NCBI GenBank assembly: GCA_001798605.1
Contig: MGST01000210.1
Span: 5,230-38,359 of the forward strand
Direction of reading: 5' to 3'
Origin: Deltaproteobacteria bacterium RIFOXYA12_FULL_58_15
GTDB lineage: Bacteria > Myxococcota > XYA12-FULL-58-9
DNA length: 33,130 bases
Shown piece after piece: positions 16,371-24,229 of the stretch; position 1 is the first letter of the stretch, and every line of letters starts with the position of its first letter. The position numbers and the translations under genes were made by a program. Under the pieces are notes generated by a model that worked only from the letters and a program-made list of their open reading frames with translations, did not search any database and was not told where the DNA came from.

Positions 16371-17273
16371 ATGCTACGCACCAGTGTGCTTCTCGGCGTC
16401 GCGGCGTCACTTGCCTGCACCACTCCTTGCGATGATTTGAAGTCTCGTGCCCACGAATGCCGTGCGAGTCCGGGAAGGTATGTGGACGACCAAGAATCAG
16501 TATGCACTGAGGTGCGTGGGGAGCTGCAGGCCGATTTTGACTCTTTTGCCGCGTGTGTCGAAGAGAGCCCGTGCGACGACAACGCCCGAATCGATCGATG
16601 CCAACAGCAGACGTTGGGCGAAGTCACCTATTGTGTTCGTTTCAAGTTGTGGGCCGCAGCGTGCGGGCTCGAGCCGATTGGAGTTGAGGACGACTGCGCG
16701 GCTCTTAGCGAAGGGATGTTCGGTGAAGGTTTCGCCCGGTGGGTCGCGTGCGTGACAGATGATGCGTGCCCCAGAGGTGACGACGACTCACGTTACGAGC
16801 AATGCCAAGAGGGCATCGTTCCGAGCACCGTTACCGATCTTTTCGATGCCTGCGTCGTCATCATGCAATGGAGCGAGCAGTGTGCAGGCAACGGCTTCGA
16901 GCCGTTTGTCGTGCATGAAATGGGATTGGCACAGTGTCTGGCCGAGGGCGAGATTTTCACCGCCTCAGCTTACCTCGAGTACGCATATTGTCTCGAGGGG
17001 ATTGCATGCGATGACATCGCAGGAAGACTCGATTGTCTGTTGCGGCTCGAGCTGATCGATCCGAGCCCAGTCATTGCGCCCTGCGAGCGTTTGATTGCAT
17101 TTTCCGACTCCTGCGGCAGCGACCTCGGCGGCGGCAGCATTGATGTCTGCGCTCGCCTCTTCGCGCGGTTTGTGCCCGCGAGTGTCGATGCCTTTGTCTC
17201 TTGCGTCGAGCAGTTGCCCTGCGGCGATGCGGACGTTGCAGTTGTCTGTGCCCCCCGGCTCCAGCTCGAATAA
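16371..17273 (+). CDS. Lipoprotein of four tandem six-cysteine repeats
   Basis: A 300-residue exported protein of no family I recognise. A short signal ends in ASLAC, with lipidation expected at Cys16. The mature part is four repeats of about 58-62 residues (20-77, 88-145, 161-222, 238-293). Each has the pattern C-x9-C-x(10-17)-C-x(16-17)-C-x5-C-x(8-11)-C; the x9 and x5 spacings are the same in all four. The repeats are acidic and probably stabilised by three disulfides each. The even Cys count per repeat and the regular spacing suggest a disulfide-rich surface module. ATG 16371 directly follows an in-frame TTG, and there is no clear ribosome-binding site. It is divergent from the XRE gene and ends 7 bp from the convergent histidine kinase gene. 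Confidence 0.75.
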   Translation: MLRTSVLLGVAASLACTTPCDDLKSRAHECRASPGRYVDDQESVCTEVRGELQADFDSFAACVEESPCDDNARIDRCQQQTLGEVTYCVRFKLWAAACGLEPIGVEDDCAALSEGMFGEGFARWVACVTDDACPRGDDDSRYEQCQEGIVPSTVTDLFDACVVIMQWSEQCAGNGFEPFVVHEMGLAQCLAEGEIFTASAYLEYAYCLEGIACDDIAGRLDCLLRLELIDPSPVIAPCERLIAFSDSCGSDLGGGSIDVCARLFARFVPASVDAFVSCVEQLPCGDADVAVVCAPRLQLE

Positions 17274-17280
17274 GTCAGCG

Positions 17281-19227
17281 TTACTCTTCGGGCCCTACGG
17301 CGAGGATCCCGGACAGGGAGGTGGCGAGGCTCTCGATGGTAAAGGGTTTGGTAAGGGCACCAGCGAAGCCGTAGCTTGCGAATTCTGCGACAACGGGGTC
17401 TGTGGAATATCCGGAGGCGACGATCGCGACGAGCTTGGGATGGATAGCCATGAGCTTGCCTAGACAGGTTACGGCGTTTGCTTCGCCGGGAATCGTCAGG
17501 TCCAGGATGGCGGCGGCAATCGGCTCTCCTGCCTGTTTCATGCGTTCGACCTCGACGACGGCTTCGTAACAGCTCGAGGCGTTGCGGGTCTTGTATCCGA
17601 GGGTTTCGAGCATGACTGTCGTTACGCTCAATACAAGAGGGTCATCGTCCATCACCAGAATCCAACCCGTGCCGCAAACTGGTGTGGGAGTGGGTTGCGA
17701 CGGAGGTGCCGTCATGTTCGACTCTGCGGCTGGTAAATAGACTACCACCTTGGTGCCATGGCCGACGTCCGACTCGATTTCGATCGTGCCCTTGTGATGC
17801 GCAATGATCGAGTATGCCACTGCAAGACCCAATCCATGCCCCTCGGGCCTGGTGGTGAAATATGGATCGAATACCTTGGGGATGTTTTCGAAGGCAATAC
17901 CAGCACCGGTGTCTTCGATTGAAAGCCTTACGTACCGCTGGGCCTGCAGTCGTGGGTGCTCCTTGTCGCGGAGGTCGGCGTTCTCTGCTTTGACAAATAC
18001 GGTTCCACCCTGGGGCATCGCTTGCACTGCGTTTAGCACGAGGTTGCTGATGACCTGGTGGACTTGCGTGAGGTCCACGTACACCTGCCAGAGTTCGTTG
18101 TCCGTGTCGATCTGTGCGCGGCACCGCGAGCCGCTGGTGGAGAATCGGACCGTTTCTGGTATGAGCCGTTTGAGGTCGACTACCTCGAGGCTCGGTTGCC
18201 CACCCTTGGCAAAGGTGAGGAGTTGCTGCGTAAGGCCTTGGGCCCGTAGGCATGCCTTCTCAGCCTCCTCCAGGTATGTCGCGGGGTTGGTTCCGGCTTG
18301 CCGTTGTAGTCGAAACAAGGATATGTATCCTACCACGGCCGTGAGAAGATTGTTGAAGTCGTGGGCGATGCCGCCAGCGAGGACCGCCAGAGATTCCAGT
18401 TTCTGGACTCTCAGCATCTGCTCAGTGAGGGCTTTCTGGTCGGTCATGTCGATGTTCAGAACAATGACACCGGCAGTTAGGCCGCCGTCCGTGATCGGAC
18501 AGTTGATGTTAAGGTAGCGCCTGCGGGTACCTTCAACGAGACAGTCGATCTCGTTTTCGGTCATCTTGCCATTGATCGCGCGAAGGTTATTCTGCGACCA
18601 TTGGGTGCGCAATTGTTCGGTGGGGGCCATGTCTTCGGGACGTCTGCCGATGAAGTCACCCCAGCGCTGGCGACAAGTCGAGTTCTGCATTTGGCAGCGC
18701 CCATCAGGCCCCAAGACCCAGAGATCGAACGGTAGACACTCCACGACAGAATGCAGTCTGGCTTCGCTTTGGCGCAGCGCCTCCTCCGTCGACTTGCGCG
18801 CGGTGATGTCCCGCACCGCGCAGGCAATGCACGCAGCCTGTTCGGGCGCGCGGTGCATTTTGGCAAGCCGTGCTTCGAACCACCGGACGCCAGCCGGCAC
18901 CTCGAGCTCGTACTCGAGACTGCGAGGCTCACCGGTGGCGAAAGTCTCTCGTAGCAGGTTGATGGCTGGCACAGCCACCCCGCGTGGCAGCATTTCCGTG
19001 AAAGATCTGCCGATGATGGCGGCGGGTGTCTTGTAGAGCAGCTGGTCCTCGTTGGTAATGACCTCGAGGTAGCGGCCTTCTTCATCGAAGATGAACGCGA
19101 CGTCAGGCAATGCATCGACAAACGCACGCAGGCGGTTCCTCTCGTCCTCGGCGTGTTCCAGCTCACGCACGCGCCGACGTAGAGCTTCGAGCTCCGCGGC
19201 CTCTCCCCTAAAGTCTCGTTCTCCCAT
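17281..19227 (-). CDS. PAS-containing hybrid sensor histidine kinase
   Basis: A cytoplasmic kinase of about 648 residues with no transmembrane segment. A short coiled coil (1-30) leads into two PAS domains (about 30-140 and 155-265). The HisKA helix follows with His289 in GGIAHDFNN, then the HATPase domain with its N-box (VISNLVLNAVQAM), the G1 DTGAGI and the G2 GHGLGLA. A C-terminal receiver domain ends the protein, with phospho-acceptor Asp576 (LDLTIPG), an acidic DDD pocket and Lys627 (LTKPF). The family relays phosphate from His to the attached Asp, then usually to a phosphotransferase; none is encoded nearby. ATG 19227 is chosen because the 43-residue Pro/Ala-rich extension upstream looks non-coding; ATG 19356 remains possible. 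It is divergent from the metalloprotease gene. Confidence 0.9.
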   Translation of the reverse strand: MGERDFRGEAAELEALRRRVRELEHAEDERNRLRAFVDALPDVAFIFDEEGRYLEVITNEDQLLYKTPAAIIGRSFTEMLPRGVAVPAINLLRETFATGEPRSLEYELEVPAGVRWFEARLAKMHRAPEQAACIACAVRDITARKSTEEALRQSEARLHSVVECLPFDLWVLGPDGRCQMQNSTCRQRWGDFIGRRPEDMAPTEQLRTQWSQNNLRAINGKMTENEIDCLVEGTRRRYLNINCPITDGGLTAGVIVLNIDMTDQKALTEQMLRVQKLESLAVLAGGIAHDFNNLLTAVVGYISLFRLQRQAGTNPATYLEEAEKACLRAQGLTQQLLTFAKGGQPSLEVVDLKRLIPETVRFSTSGSRCRAQIDTDNELWQVYVDLTQVHQVISNLVLNAVQAMPQGGTVFVKAENADLRDKEHPRLQAQRYVRLSIEDTGAGIAFENIPKVFDPYFTTRPEGHGLGLAVAYSIIAHHKGTIEIESDVGHGTKVVVYLPAAESNMTAPPSQPTPTPVCGTGWILVMDDDPLVLSVTTVMLETLGYKTRNASSCYEAVVEVERMKQAGEPIAAAILDLTIPGEANAVTCLGKLMAIHPKLVAIVASGYSTDPVVAEFASYGFAGALTKPFTIESLATSLSGILAVGPEE

Positions 19228-19502
19228 GATTTCCGCCCCCCGGCCAACATACAGTAGTGGTGGACGCGACGGAAGGGGAGACGCCGGGAGGCCGGGAGCG
19301 CCGGGAGCGGACCTAGGCGCATCAGGCGTGGCGGTTGGACGGGGATGGGTCGCCATCCCAATTCCTCAATTAGAGCCAAGAAATGCGCCAGAATGAGCAA
19401 CACCCGCCCCCCATTTCCGATAATTGGATTGTTGCACAAGGTGATGAAATCGCAGATACGCAATCACAGCCCGAGATGGGCCACATACGTGGAGATGTAA
19501 CG

Positions 19503-21626
19503 ATGTCAAATCTCTCGGTGAATTTCCCCAAGGACGTGCAAATCGAAGTCAAGAAAGCCATGAATGTGGACTCGGAGGCCGGCGAGAAGATTTCTGTGGG
19601 AGAGGCCGAGAAGATCCTAAATGCAACCAAGGGCCCAGAGGAACGCTCGAAGGTGGCGTTGGCGTTGTTGAAGGGCAGGAAATACACCCTTGCGGATGGG
19701 GTCGCAGACACGCTGGTGAACGAGCTGAAGTTGGGCACCGGCAACAAGTTCACCCAGGGCCCGGTGTCGACAACAGACATCAGTTCGGTCGTTGCGGCCA
19801 AGGATGCACAGAATGCCAAGAAGTTGGCTGTCGGCGATCTTTTCAACGATCCCAATGTCGCCAGGGCAATGATGGATCCGGCGATGATTCGTACCGAGGC
19901 ACACAGAGAGTTTGTCGACGGTATTCGCGGCAGCGATCTCTACCGCACCTATCACAAAGACGTGCGCGCGGTTTTGGCCGAGCAGGTCAGCCAGATCATC
20001 TCCGAATCGGAGACCACGGGCACGGTCATGGACGAGAGCAACAAAGACGGGCGATTCCTGCAGCCCTGGGCGCGCCAGCTCTACGATCTGGTGCAAGAGA
20101 CGGCGCTCGCCGGCGGCCTCATTGGCTACGAAGGTGGGCCACAAGCCGTCGAGCTCAAGATGATGTCGGACAACAGCCCCAATGCCTATGTCTTCGGCTT
20201 TGATGACGGCAAGCCGCGCATCCACGTCTACGATACCATCGTCAATGTGTTCTTTGACAACGACAAGGGTGAATGGATCAGCGAAGAAGCCAAGCTCATG
20301 CTGCAATCGGTGATCGCCCACGAGCTCGGCCACGTCAAGGACAGCCCGGGAGAATGGGACTCATGGTTCGGCATCCTGGTCGAATCCTCCGGCCTGCTCG
20401 AGGGACACACCGACGGCCCGTTGTTCACCGCGGCCCAGAAAGCCAAGATGATCGAAACTGGCCGGAGCATGGCCAAGGAAAAGAAGGGTCTTTACCAATT
20501 CGTCACCGACGAGAAACTGCACCTCGCCACTCGAGATGTTGCGTCCAAGTTGAAGATCCCCCCAGAGAAGGCGATCGCAACGCTTCTGCAGATCCTAGGC
20601 ATCGATTTCAACAGCTCGAAGTACAGCACCGTCGAGTGCGACAAGGACGGCAAACCGACCAAGTTTGGTATTGCCCAGGCAATTTTCCAAGACTCCTACC
20701 AACTCACCCGGGCTGGCGAAATCGTCGCCGATCGTTTTGCTTTCTTGCTGCAGGGCACCAACAAATGGACATCCCTCACCGACATGATGTTGGGAACCAC
20801 GGTCAACTTCGGTCAATACACCACCACCCAACAAAAACAAAAGCTCATCGATTACTTCGCCACCGAGGGCTACGACGGTTGGATCACGATGCAAAGGAAG
20901 CAAACGGCCACGCGGGCAAAGAACTTCAACCTCCCCAGCCAACAAGAGCAGCTGAAGTGCGTGTCCCATCCACCGTCATTGCCACGGGTGGTTCTGGGTG
21001 CCGAGTACATGAATCGGTTTAGCAATCCGAACGCCTATCCGCTTGTGGTGCAGAAGATTAAGACGATGGGCAACCCCGTCGCGAAGACGATGGAGATTTT
21101 GCGGGTCCTGCACCATGGGATGCATGAGGAGATCACGCGCTTTGTCGATCCCCGCGGCTTTGACAAGGCAGACGCCACCGCTAGCACCATGCATGGGTTC
21201 TTGTACACCGAGGAGAAGGAAAACTGGGCCCGCGCCATAGAGGGGGCCCTCAAGGTGCTCGATAATCTGATCTCCGACGCAGATCTCACCAACAGCGAAT
21301 CTAAGGTCTTTGCCACGGTCATCGACGCCCTCAATGCCAAGGTCGACGCCAGGCCCAGTCAGTGCGCCATACCCGAGTGGGCAAAGACCCCCATGGAAAT
21401 GGTGACCCAGCACCTCATTGAGCGGGTCGATGTTCTGAATCAATCGAACGTCACGGAAGAGACCGCTCCGATGATCGAGAAAAACACCATTAAGCTGTGG
21501 GAACAACACAGCAAGCAGCTGGAACGACGGGAAGCGTTCTTCGAAGAAACAGAGTTGAGCCCCGAAGAGAAGCTCGCAGAGCTTCTGGCGCAGATCCTCA
21601 AGACCGGCTCAGGCACCGGTAAATAG
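19503..21626 (+). CDS. Large M48-like zinc metalloprotease
   Basis: A 707-residue protein with the M48 zinc site: HELGH at residues 273-277 (two His ligands and the catalytic Glu274), and the third ligand Glu406 in TRAGEIVADRFAFLL, which fits the M48 pattern S/T-R-x2-E-x2-A-D-R. About 130 residues separate the two motifs, far more than in HtpX or BepA-type enzymes. There is no signal peptide or transmembrane segment. The N-terminus has a helix pair with an EF-hand-like loop (residues 23-34), and a 300-residue, mostly helical C-terminal region follows the protease core. GGAG lies 8 nt before ATG 19503; the frame is open to 19383. It is divergent from the hybrid kinase, which may regulate it. 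The substrate is unknown. Confidence 0.75.
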   Translation: MSNLSVNFPKDVQIEVKKAMNVDSEAGEKISVGEAEKILNATKGPEERSKVALALLKGRKYTLADGVADTLVNELKLGTGNKFTQGPVSTTDISSVVAAKDAQNAKKLAVGDLFNDPNVARAMMDPAMIRTEAHREFVDGIRGSDLYRTYHKDVRAVLAEQVSQIISESETTGTVMDESNKDGRFLQPWARQLYDLVQETALAGGLIGYEGGPQAVELKMMSDNSPNAYVFGFDDGKPRIHVYDTIVNVFFDNDKGEWISEEAKLMLQSVIAHELGHVKDSPGEWDSWFGILVESSGLLEGHTDGPLFTAAQKAKMIETGRSMAKEKKGLYQFVTDEKLHLATRDVASKLKIPPEKAIATLLQILGIDFNSSKYSTVECDKDGKPTKFGIAQAIFQDSYQLTRAGEIVADRFAFLLQGTNKWTSLTDMMLGTTVNFGQYTTTQQKQKLIDYFATEGYDGWITMQRKQTATRAKNFNLPSQQEQLKCVSHPPSLPRVVLGAEYMNRFSNPNAYPLVVQKIKTMGNPVAKTMEILRVLHHGMHEEITRFVDPRGFDKADATASTMHGFLYTEEKENWARAIEGALKVLDNLISDADLTNSESKVFATVIDALNAKVDARPSQCAIPEWAKTPMEMVTQHLIERVDVLNQSNVTEETAPMIEKNTIKLWEQHSKQLERREAFFEETELSPEEKLAELLAQILKTGSGTGK

Positions 21627-21666
21627 CCCGACCTTCGATCTCGTGGGGTCCATTGATCGGATCGAT

Positions 21667-21684
21667 CGAAATCCCTAGATTTCG
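21667..21684. terminator. Stem-loop between convergent genes
   Basis: CGAAATC-CCTA-GATTTCG forms a perfect 7-bp stem with a 4-nt loop, 40 nt after the metalloprotease stop and upstream of the convergent VWA gene's 3' end. There is no uridine run, so termination is only a possibility. Confidence 0.35.
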
Positions 21685-21777
21685 CAATATTCTTGGTGAG
21701 AAAGCGACCGTTATCGGGGGCGATTTGTTCCCCGCAGTGTACCATCCGCTGGGGACGAACTCGTCACAGTGTGCGAA

Positions 21778-22836
21778 TCATAGGCCGCAGGGGTCGTCGA
21801 CGAGGTAGTTGAGCATTTCGTCGAGGCTCTGTCCGGCGACGACATCGAGGATGTCGTGATAGGTGCCCCCGGTCATGTCGACCAGGCTGGGCGTCGAGTT
21901 GTATGGCTCAGACAGGCCTGCGGCGCTGGTGAGTGAGTGTATAGAATGCAGCACCACACCGGCCTGCAAAAGTTTCACCGCCGCCTGGTCATAGCGGTAC
22001 AGTGCAGGGTTGTCGCCGGTGTAGACGGCTGGCGGCTCCATGAATGTGTCGTCAGTCATCAAGACGAGGTAGCGCTTGACGTGGGTTCGGAACGCGAACT
22101 CGTCCGCGGCGCGGTAGAGAGCGTCGAGGAGATTCTCTGGCATGTCCCAGTTGTCTGCCTGCCGTTGGGAGTCCCGGATTCCCCACGCAGCGTTTTGCCA
22201 CTCTAGCTGCGTTTCCAATTCGGAGAAGAAATCGCTGCGGGGCAAGACGGCGCCATTGCCATGAACGATGACGTCATTGACATAAGTGGTCAGACCGAGA
22301 TGAACATCCAGCCCTGCGTCCGTTACGTGATCCAGCAGTGTGTCCACCGACTGGTACAGCGCGTTGATTTCTGCCCCCATGGTGGTTGAGACATCAATGA
22401 CAAATACCAAATCGAGTGGTGGCGGTGGCCCTGCGATTCCTTCGCCGCCCAGGGGAACGGTCTGTGTTTCGAGCTCGGGTGGGTCAAATGTAAAAGTGGC
22501 GGCATCGGCGTAATTGCCAATCTCACCGGGAGCAAATTGCACACCAAAATCAAAGGACCGTCCTGGCTGAACCTTCTTGGGAAAATCCGTGAGCAGGAGA
22601 AAGGGTGCGCCGCCGATGGTGACTTGGGCGAGTTCAATGCTCACGGTGCCCGTGTTGATGACGTTGATTGCAGCAACTTTGGTGCACGCAATGTTAACTG
22701 CACCGAACTCGACTGCTGTGGGTACGACTTGCAGATCCACTGTGCGTTGTTCGACGGGTATCTTTGCCTCCAGCAGTTTCTCTTCACCGCAACCGGCCAA
22801 CAACAAGCTGAGCGCCCCAAAAATGCGAAATTTCAT
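21778..22836 (-). CDS. VWA-domain lipoprotein
   Basis: A 352-residue lipoprotein with a canonical lipobox (LAGC, Cys16). Residues about 30-125 form an immunoglobulin-like domain of the ASH/choice-of-anchor type (PTAVEFGAVNIACTKVAAI, then a Pro-Gly-Phe-x-Val-Gln-Phe-x-Pro pattern). A short Pro run leads to a von Willebrand factor A domain (about 140-350). Its MIDAS metal site reads DVSTT (DxSxT form), with the Thr in GLTTYV and the Asp in LMTDDTF. VWA domains bind proteins through a metal ion, so this is probably a surface adhesion or scaffold protein. GAGG is 9 nt before ATG 22836. It is divergent from the metal efflux gene. Confidence 0.82.
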   Translation of the reverse strand: MKFRIFGALSLLLAGCGEEKLLEAKIPVEQRTVDLQVVPTAVEFGAVNIACTKVAAINVINTGTVSIELAQVTIGGAPFLLLTDFPKKVQPGRSFDFGVQFAPGEIGNYADAATFTFDPPELETQTVPLGGEGIAGPPPPLDLVFVIDVSTTMGAEINALYQSVDTLLDHVTDAGLDVHLGLTTYVNDVIVHGNGAVLPRSDFFSELETQLEWQNAAWGIRDSQRQADNWDMPENLLDALYRAADEFAFRTHVKRYLVLMTDDTFMEPPAVYTGDNPALYRYDQAAVKLLQAGVVLHSIHSLTSAAGLSEPYNSTPSLVDMTGGTYHDILDVVAGQSLDEMLNYLVDDPCGL

Positions 22837-22963
22837 ACCCATCGACCTCACTTGCACTTCCATATTCTAGGAGTCCCACTTTCTCATGCTCTGGGCCGTT
22901 CGTCTACCTTCTGTGGCAACGAAACCGGGCACGGGTCAAACGGGTTGCCAAACGCGACAGGGT

Positions 22964-22976
22964 TACCATATTGGTA
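22964..22976. promoter_or_regulatory. Inverted repeat upstream of the metal efflux gene
   Basis: TACCA-TAT-TGGTA is a perfect 5-3-5 inverted repeat ending 5 nt before the start codon. Its position suits a metal-responsive repressor, but no such regulator gene lies in the window. Confidence 0.35.
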
Positions 22977-22981
22977 CTAGT

Positions 22982-24214
22982 ATGGATTCAACCATGGTGA
23001 CAGAGTTTGCCGCAGAGCTGTGGAAGATAACTCTGGATCTTGCGGCCCCTCTCCTATTGGGGCTCTTGATCGCTGGATTGCTGCACGTCTGGTTGCCCCG
23101 TGCATGGATCGAGCGCCAGCTCAGTCGACGAACGTTCGGCAGCGTCGTTCGAGCAGTGCTCGTCGGTGTGCCCATGCCGTTGTGCTCTTGTGGGGTTGTT
23201 CCAACCGCAATTGCTTTGCGGCGTCAGGGAGCTTCAAATGGCGCGACCACAGCATTTCTTATCAGCACCCCGCAGACCGGGGTTGACTCGATTCTGGTCA
23301 GCGCAAGCTTCCTCGGTTGGCCTTTCGCCATTTTCAAGGTGATCGCCGCTGCGGTCACAGGTCTCATGGGTGGTGCTCTCGCCAATGCGACTGACACTCA
23401 GGTTGCCGTGGACGGTGGCGCCTTGGCTATCGGAGATGCCCCGCGATCCCGCAGTCTTGTTGAAGCTGTTCGTTATGCCATCTTCGAGCTGTTGGCGATG
23501 ATCGATCGTTGGCTCATTGTGGGTGTGGTGGTAGCTGCGGTCCTCTCTGTTGCACTGCCTGCCGATTTCTTTGCCGATCAGGAGTGGACTCGGGGTCTTC
23601 TAGGCATGCTCTTGGTCCTCGCCGTGGCGTTGCCACTCTATGTGTGCACCACGAGCTCTGTGCCGATAGCCGCGTCACTCATTGCTGCTGGGATGCCGCT
23701 CGGTTCTGCGTTGGTCTTTCTGATGGCAGGACCGGCAACGAATTTGGCGACAATGGGAGCGGTCTACAGAGGCTTGGGCGGGAAAATCCTGGCCATCTAC
23801 CTTGGAACCGTGTCCGTGATGAGCATGGTCTTGGGCATAGGCTTCGAGTTTGTGCTTGCCGATGTCGCACCCCCCGCCCATGTGCATGTGCACGGGGGGC
23901 ACTGGTGGTCAACCGTCTCGGCGGTGTTGTTGATCGGCTTGGTGGCGGCGCTAAGTGTGCGCCGAATCGTTTTGCGTATTCGTGGTGGAGCGCCGTTGCA
24001 AGGAGAAGACATGGACGTCAAGCTCGAGGTTAAGGGAATGACCTGTCAACATTGTGTGGCTAACGTCAAAAAGGCTCTGGAGGCCGTTGACGGAGTCGAA
24101 GAGGCCATTCCTGATCTCGCCGGATCCCGCGTCTTGGTGCGCGGCGGCGGACTGAATGTGGAAGCGTTGGTCAGAGTTGTGGAGAAGGCAGGCTACAGCG
24201 CGACGGCGCTTTGA
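22982..24214 (+). CDS. SO_0444-type Cu/Zn efflux permease with C-terminal HMA domain
   Basis: A 410-residue inner-membrane exporter. The permease part (about 1-335) is of the ArsP_1/DUF318 type with about eight hydrophobic segments. A conserved PMPLCSCGVVP motif (Cys68 and Cys70) lies near the pore, followed by STPQTGVDS, and the second half carries a matching YVCTTSSVP (Cys222). A His-rich loop (residues 300-307) precedes the last segment. Residues 344-410 form a heavy-metal-associated domain with GMTCQHC (Cys355, Cys358). This arrangement is that of the SO_0444 copper/zinc efflux family. ATG 22982 is used, with no clear ribosome-binding site; ATG 22994 is possible. The gene is convergent with the HPr-like gene (15-bp gap). 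Confidence 0.82.
   Translation: MDSTMVTEFAAELWKITLDLAAPLLLGLLIAGLLHVWLPRAWIERQLSRRTFGSVVRAVLVGVPMPLCSCGVVPTAIALRRQGASNGATTAFLISTPQTGVDSILVSASFLGWPFAIFKVIAAAVTGLMGGALANATDTQVAVDGGALAIGDAPRSRSLVEAVRYAIFELLAMIDRWLIVGVVVAAVLSVALPADFFADQEWTRGLLGMLLVLAVALPLYVCTTSSVPIAASLIAAGMPLGSALVFLMAGPATNLATMGAVYRGLGGKILAIYLGTVSVMSMVLGIGFEFVLADVAPPAHVHVHGGHWWSTVSAVLLIGLVAALSVRRIVLRIRGGAPLQGEDMDVKLEVKGMTCQHCVANVKKALEAVDGVEEAIPDLAGSRVLVRGGGLNVEALVRVVEKAGYSATAL
24011..24214 (+). CDS. Possible internally started HMA metallochaperone (CopZ-like)
   Basis: Inside the efflux gene, in the same frame, AAGGAG (24000-24005) stands 5 nt before ATG 24011. That ATG begins exactly at the HMA domain (VKLEVKGMTCQHC). Translation from here would give a 67-residue protein, the size of the free copper chaperone CopZ. 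The site is the best ribosome-binding sequence in the gene, better than at the main start. This is inferred from sequence only. Confidence 0.4.
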   Translation: MDVKLEVKGMTCQHCVANVKKALEAVDGVEEAIPDLAGSRVLVRGGGLNVEALVRVVEKAGYSATAL

Positions 24215-24229
24215 TTATATTGGCCAGGG

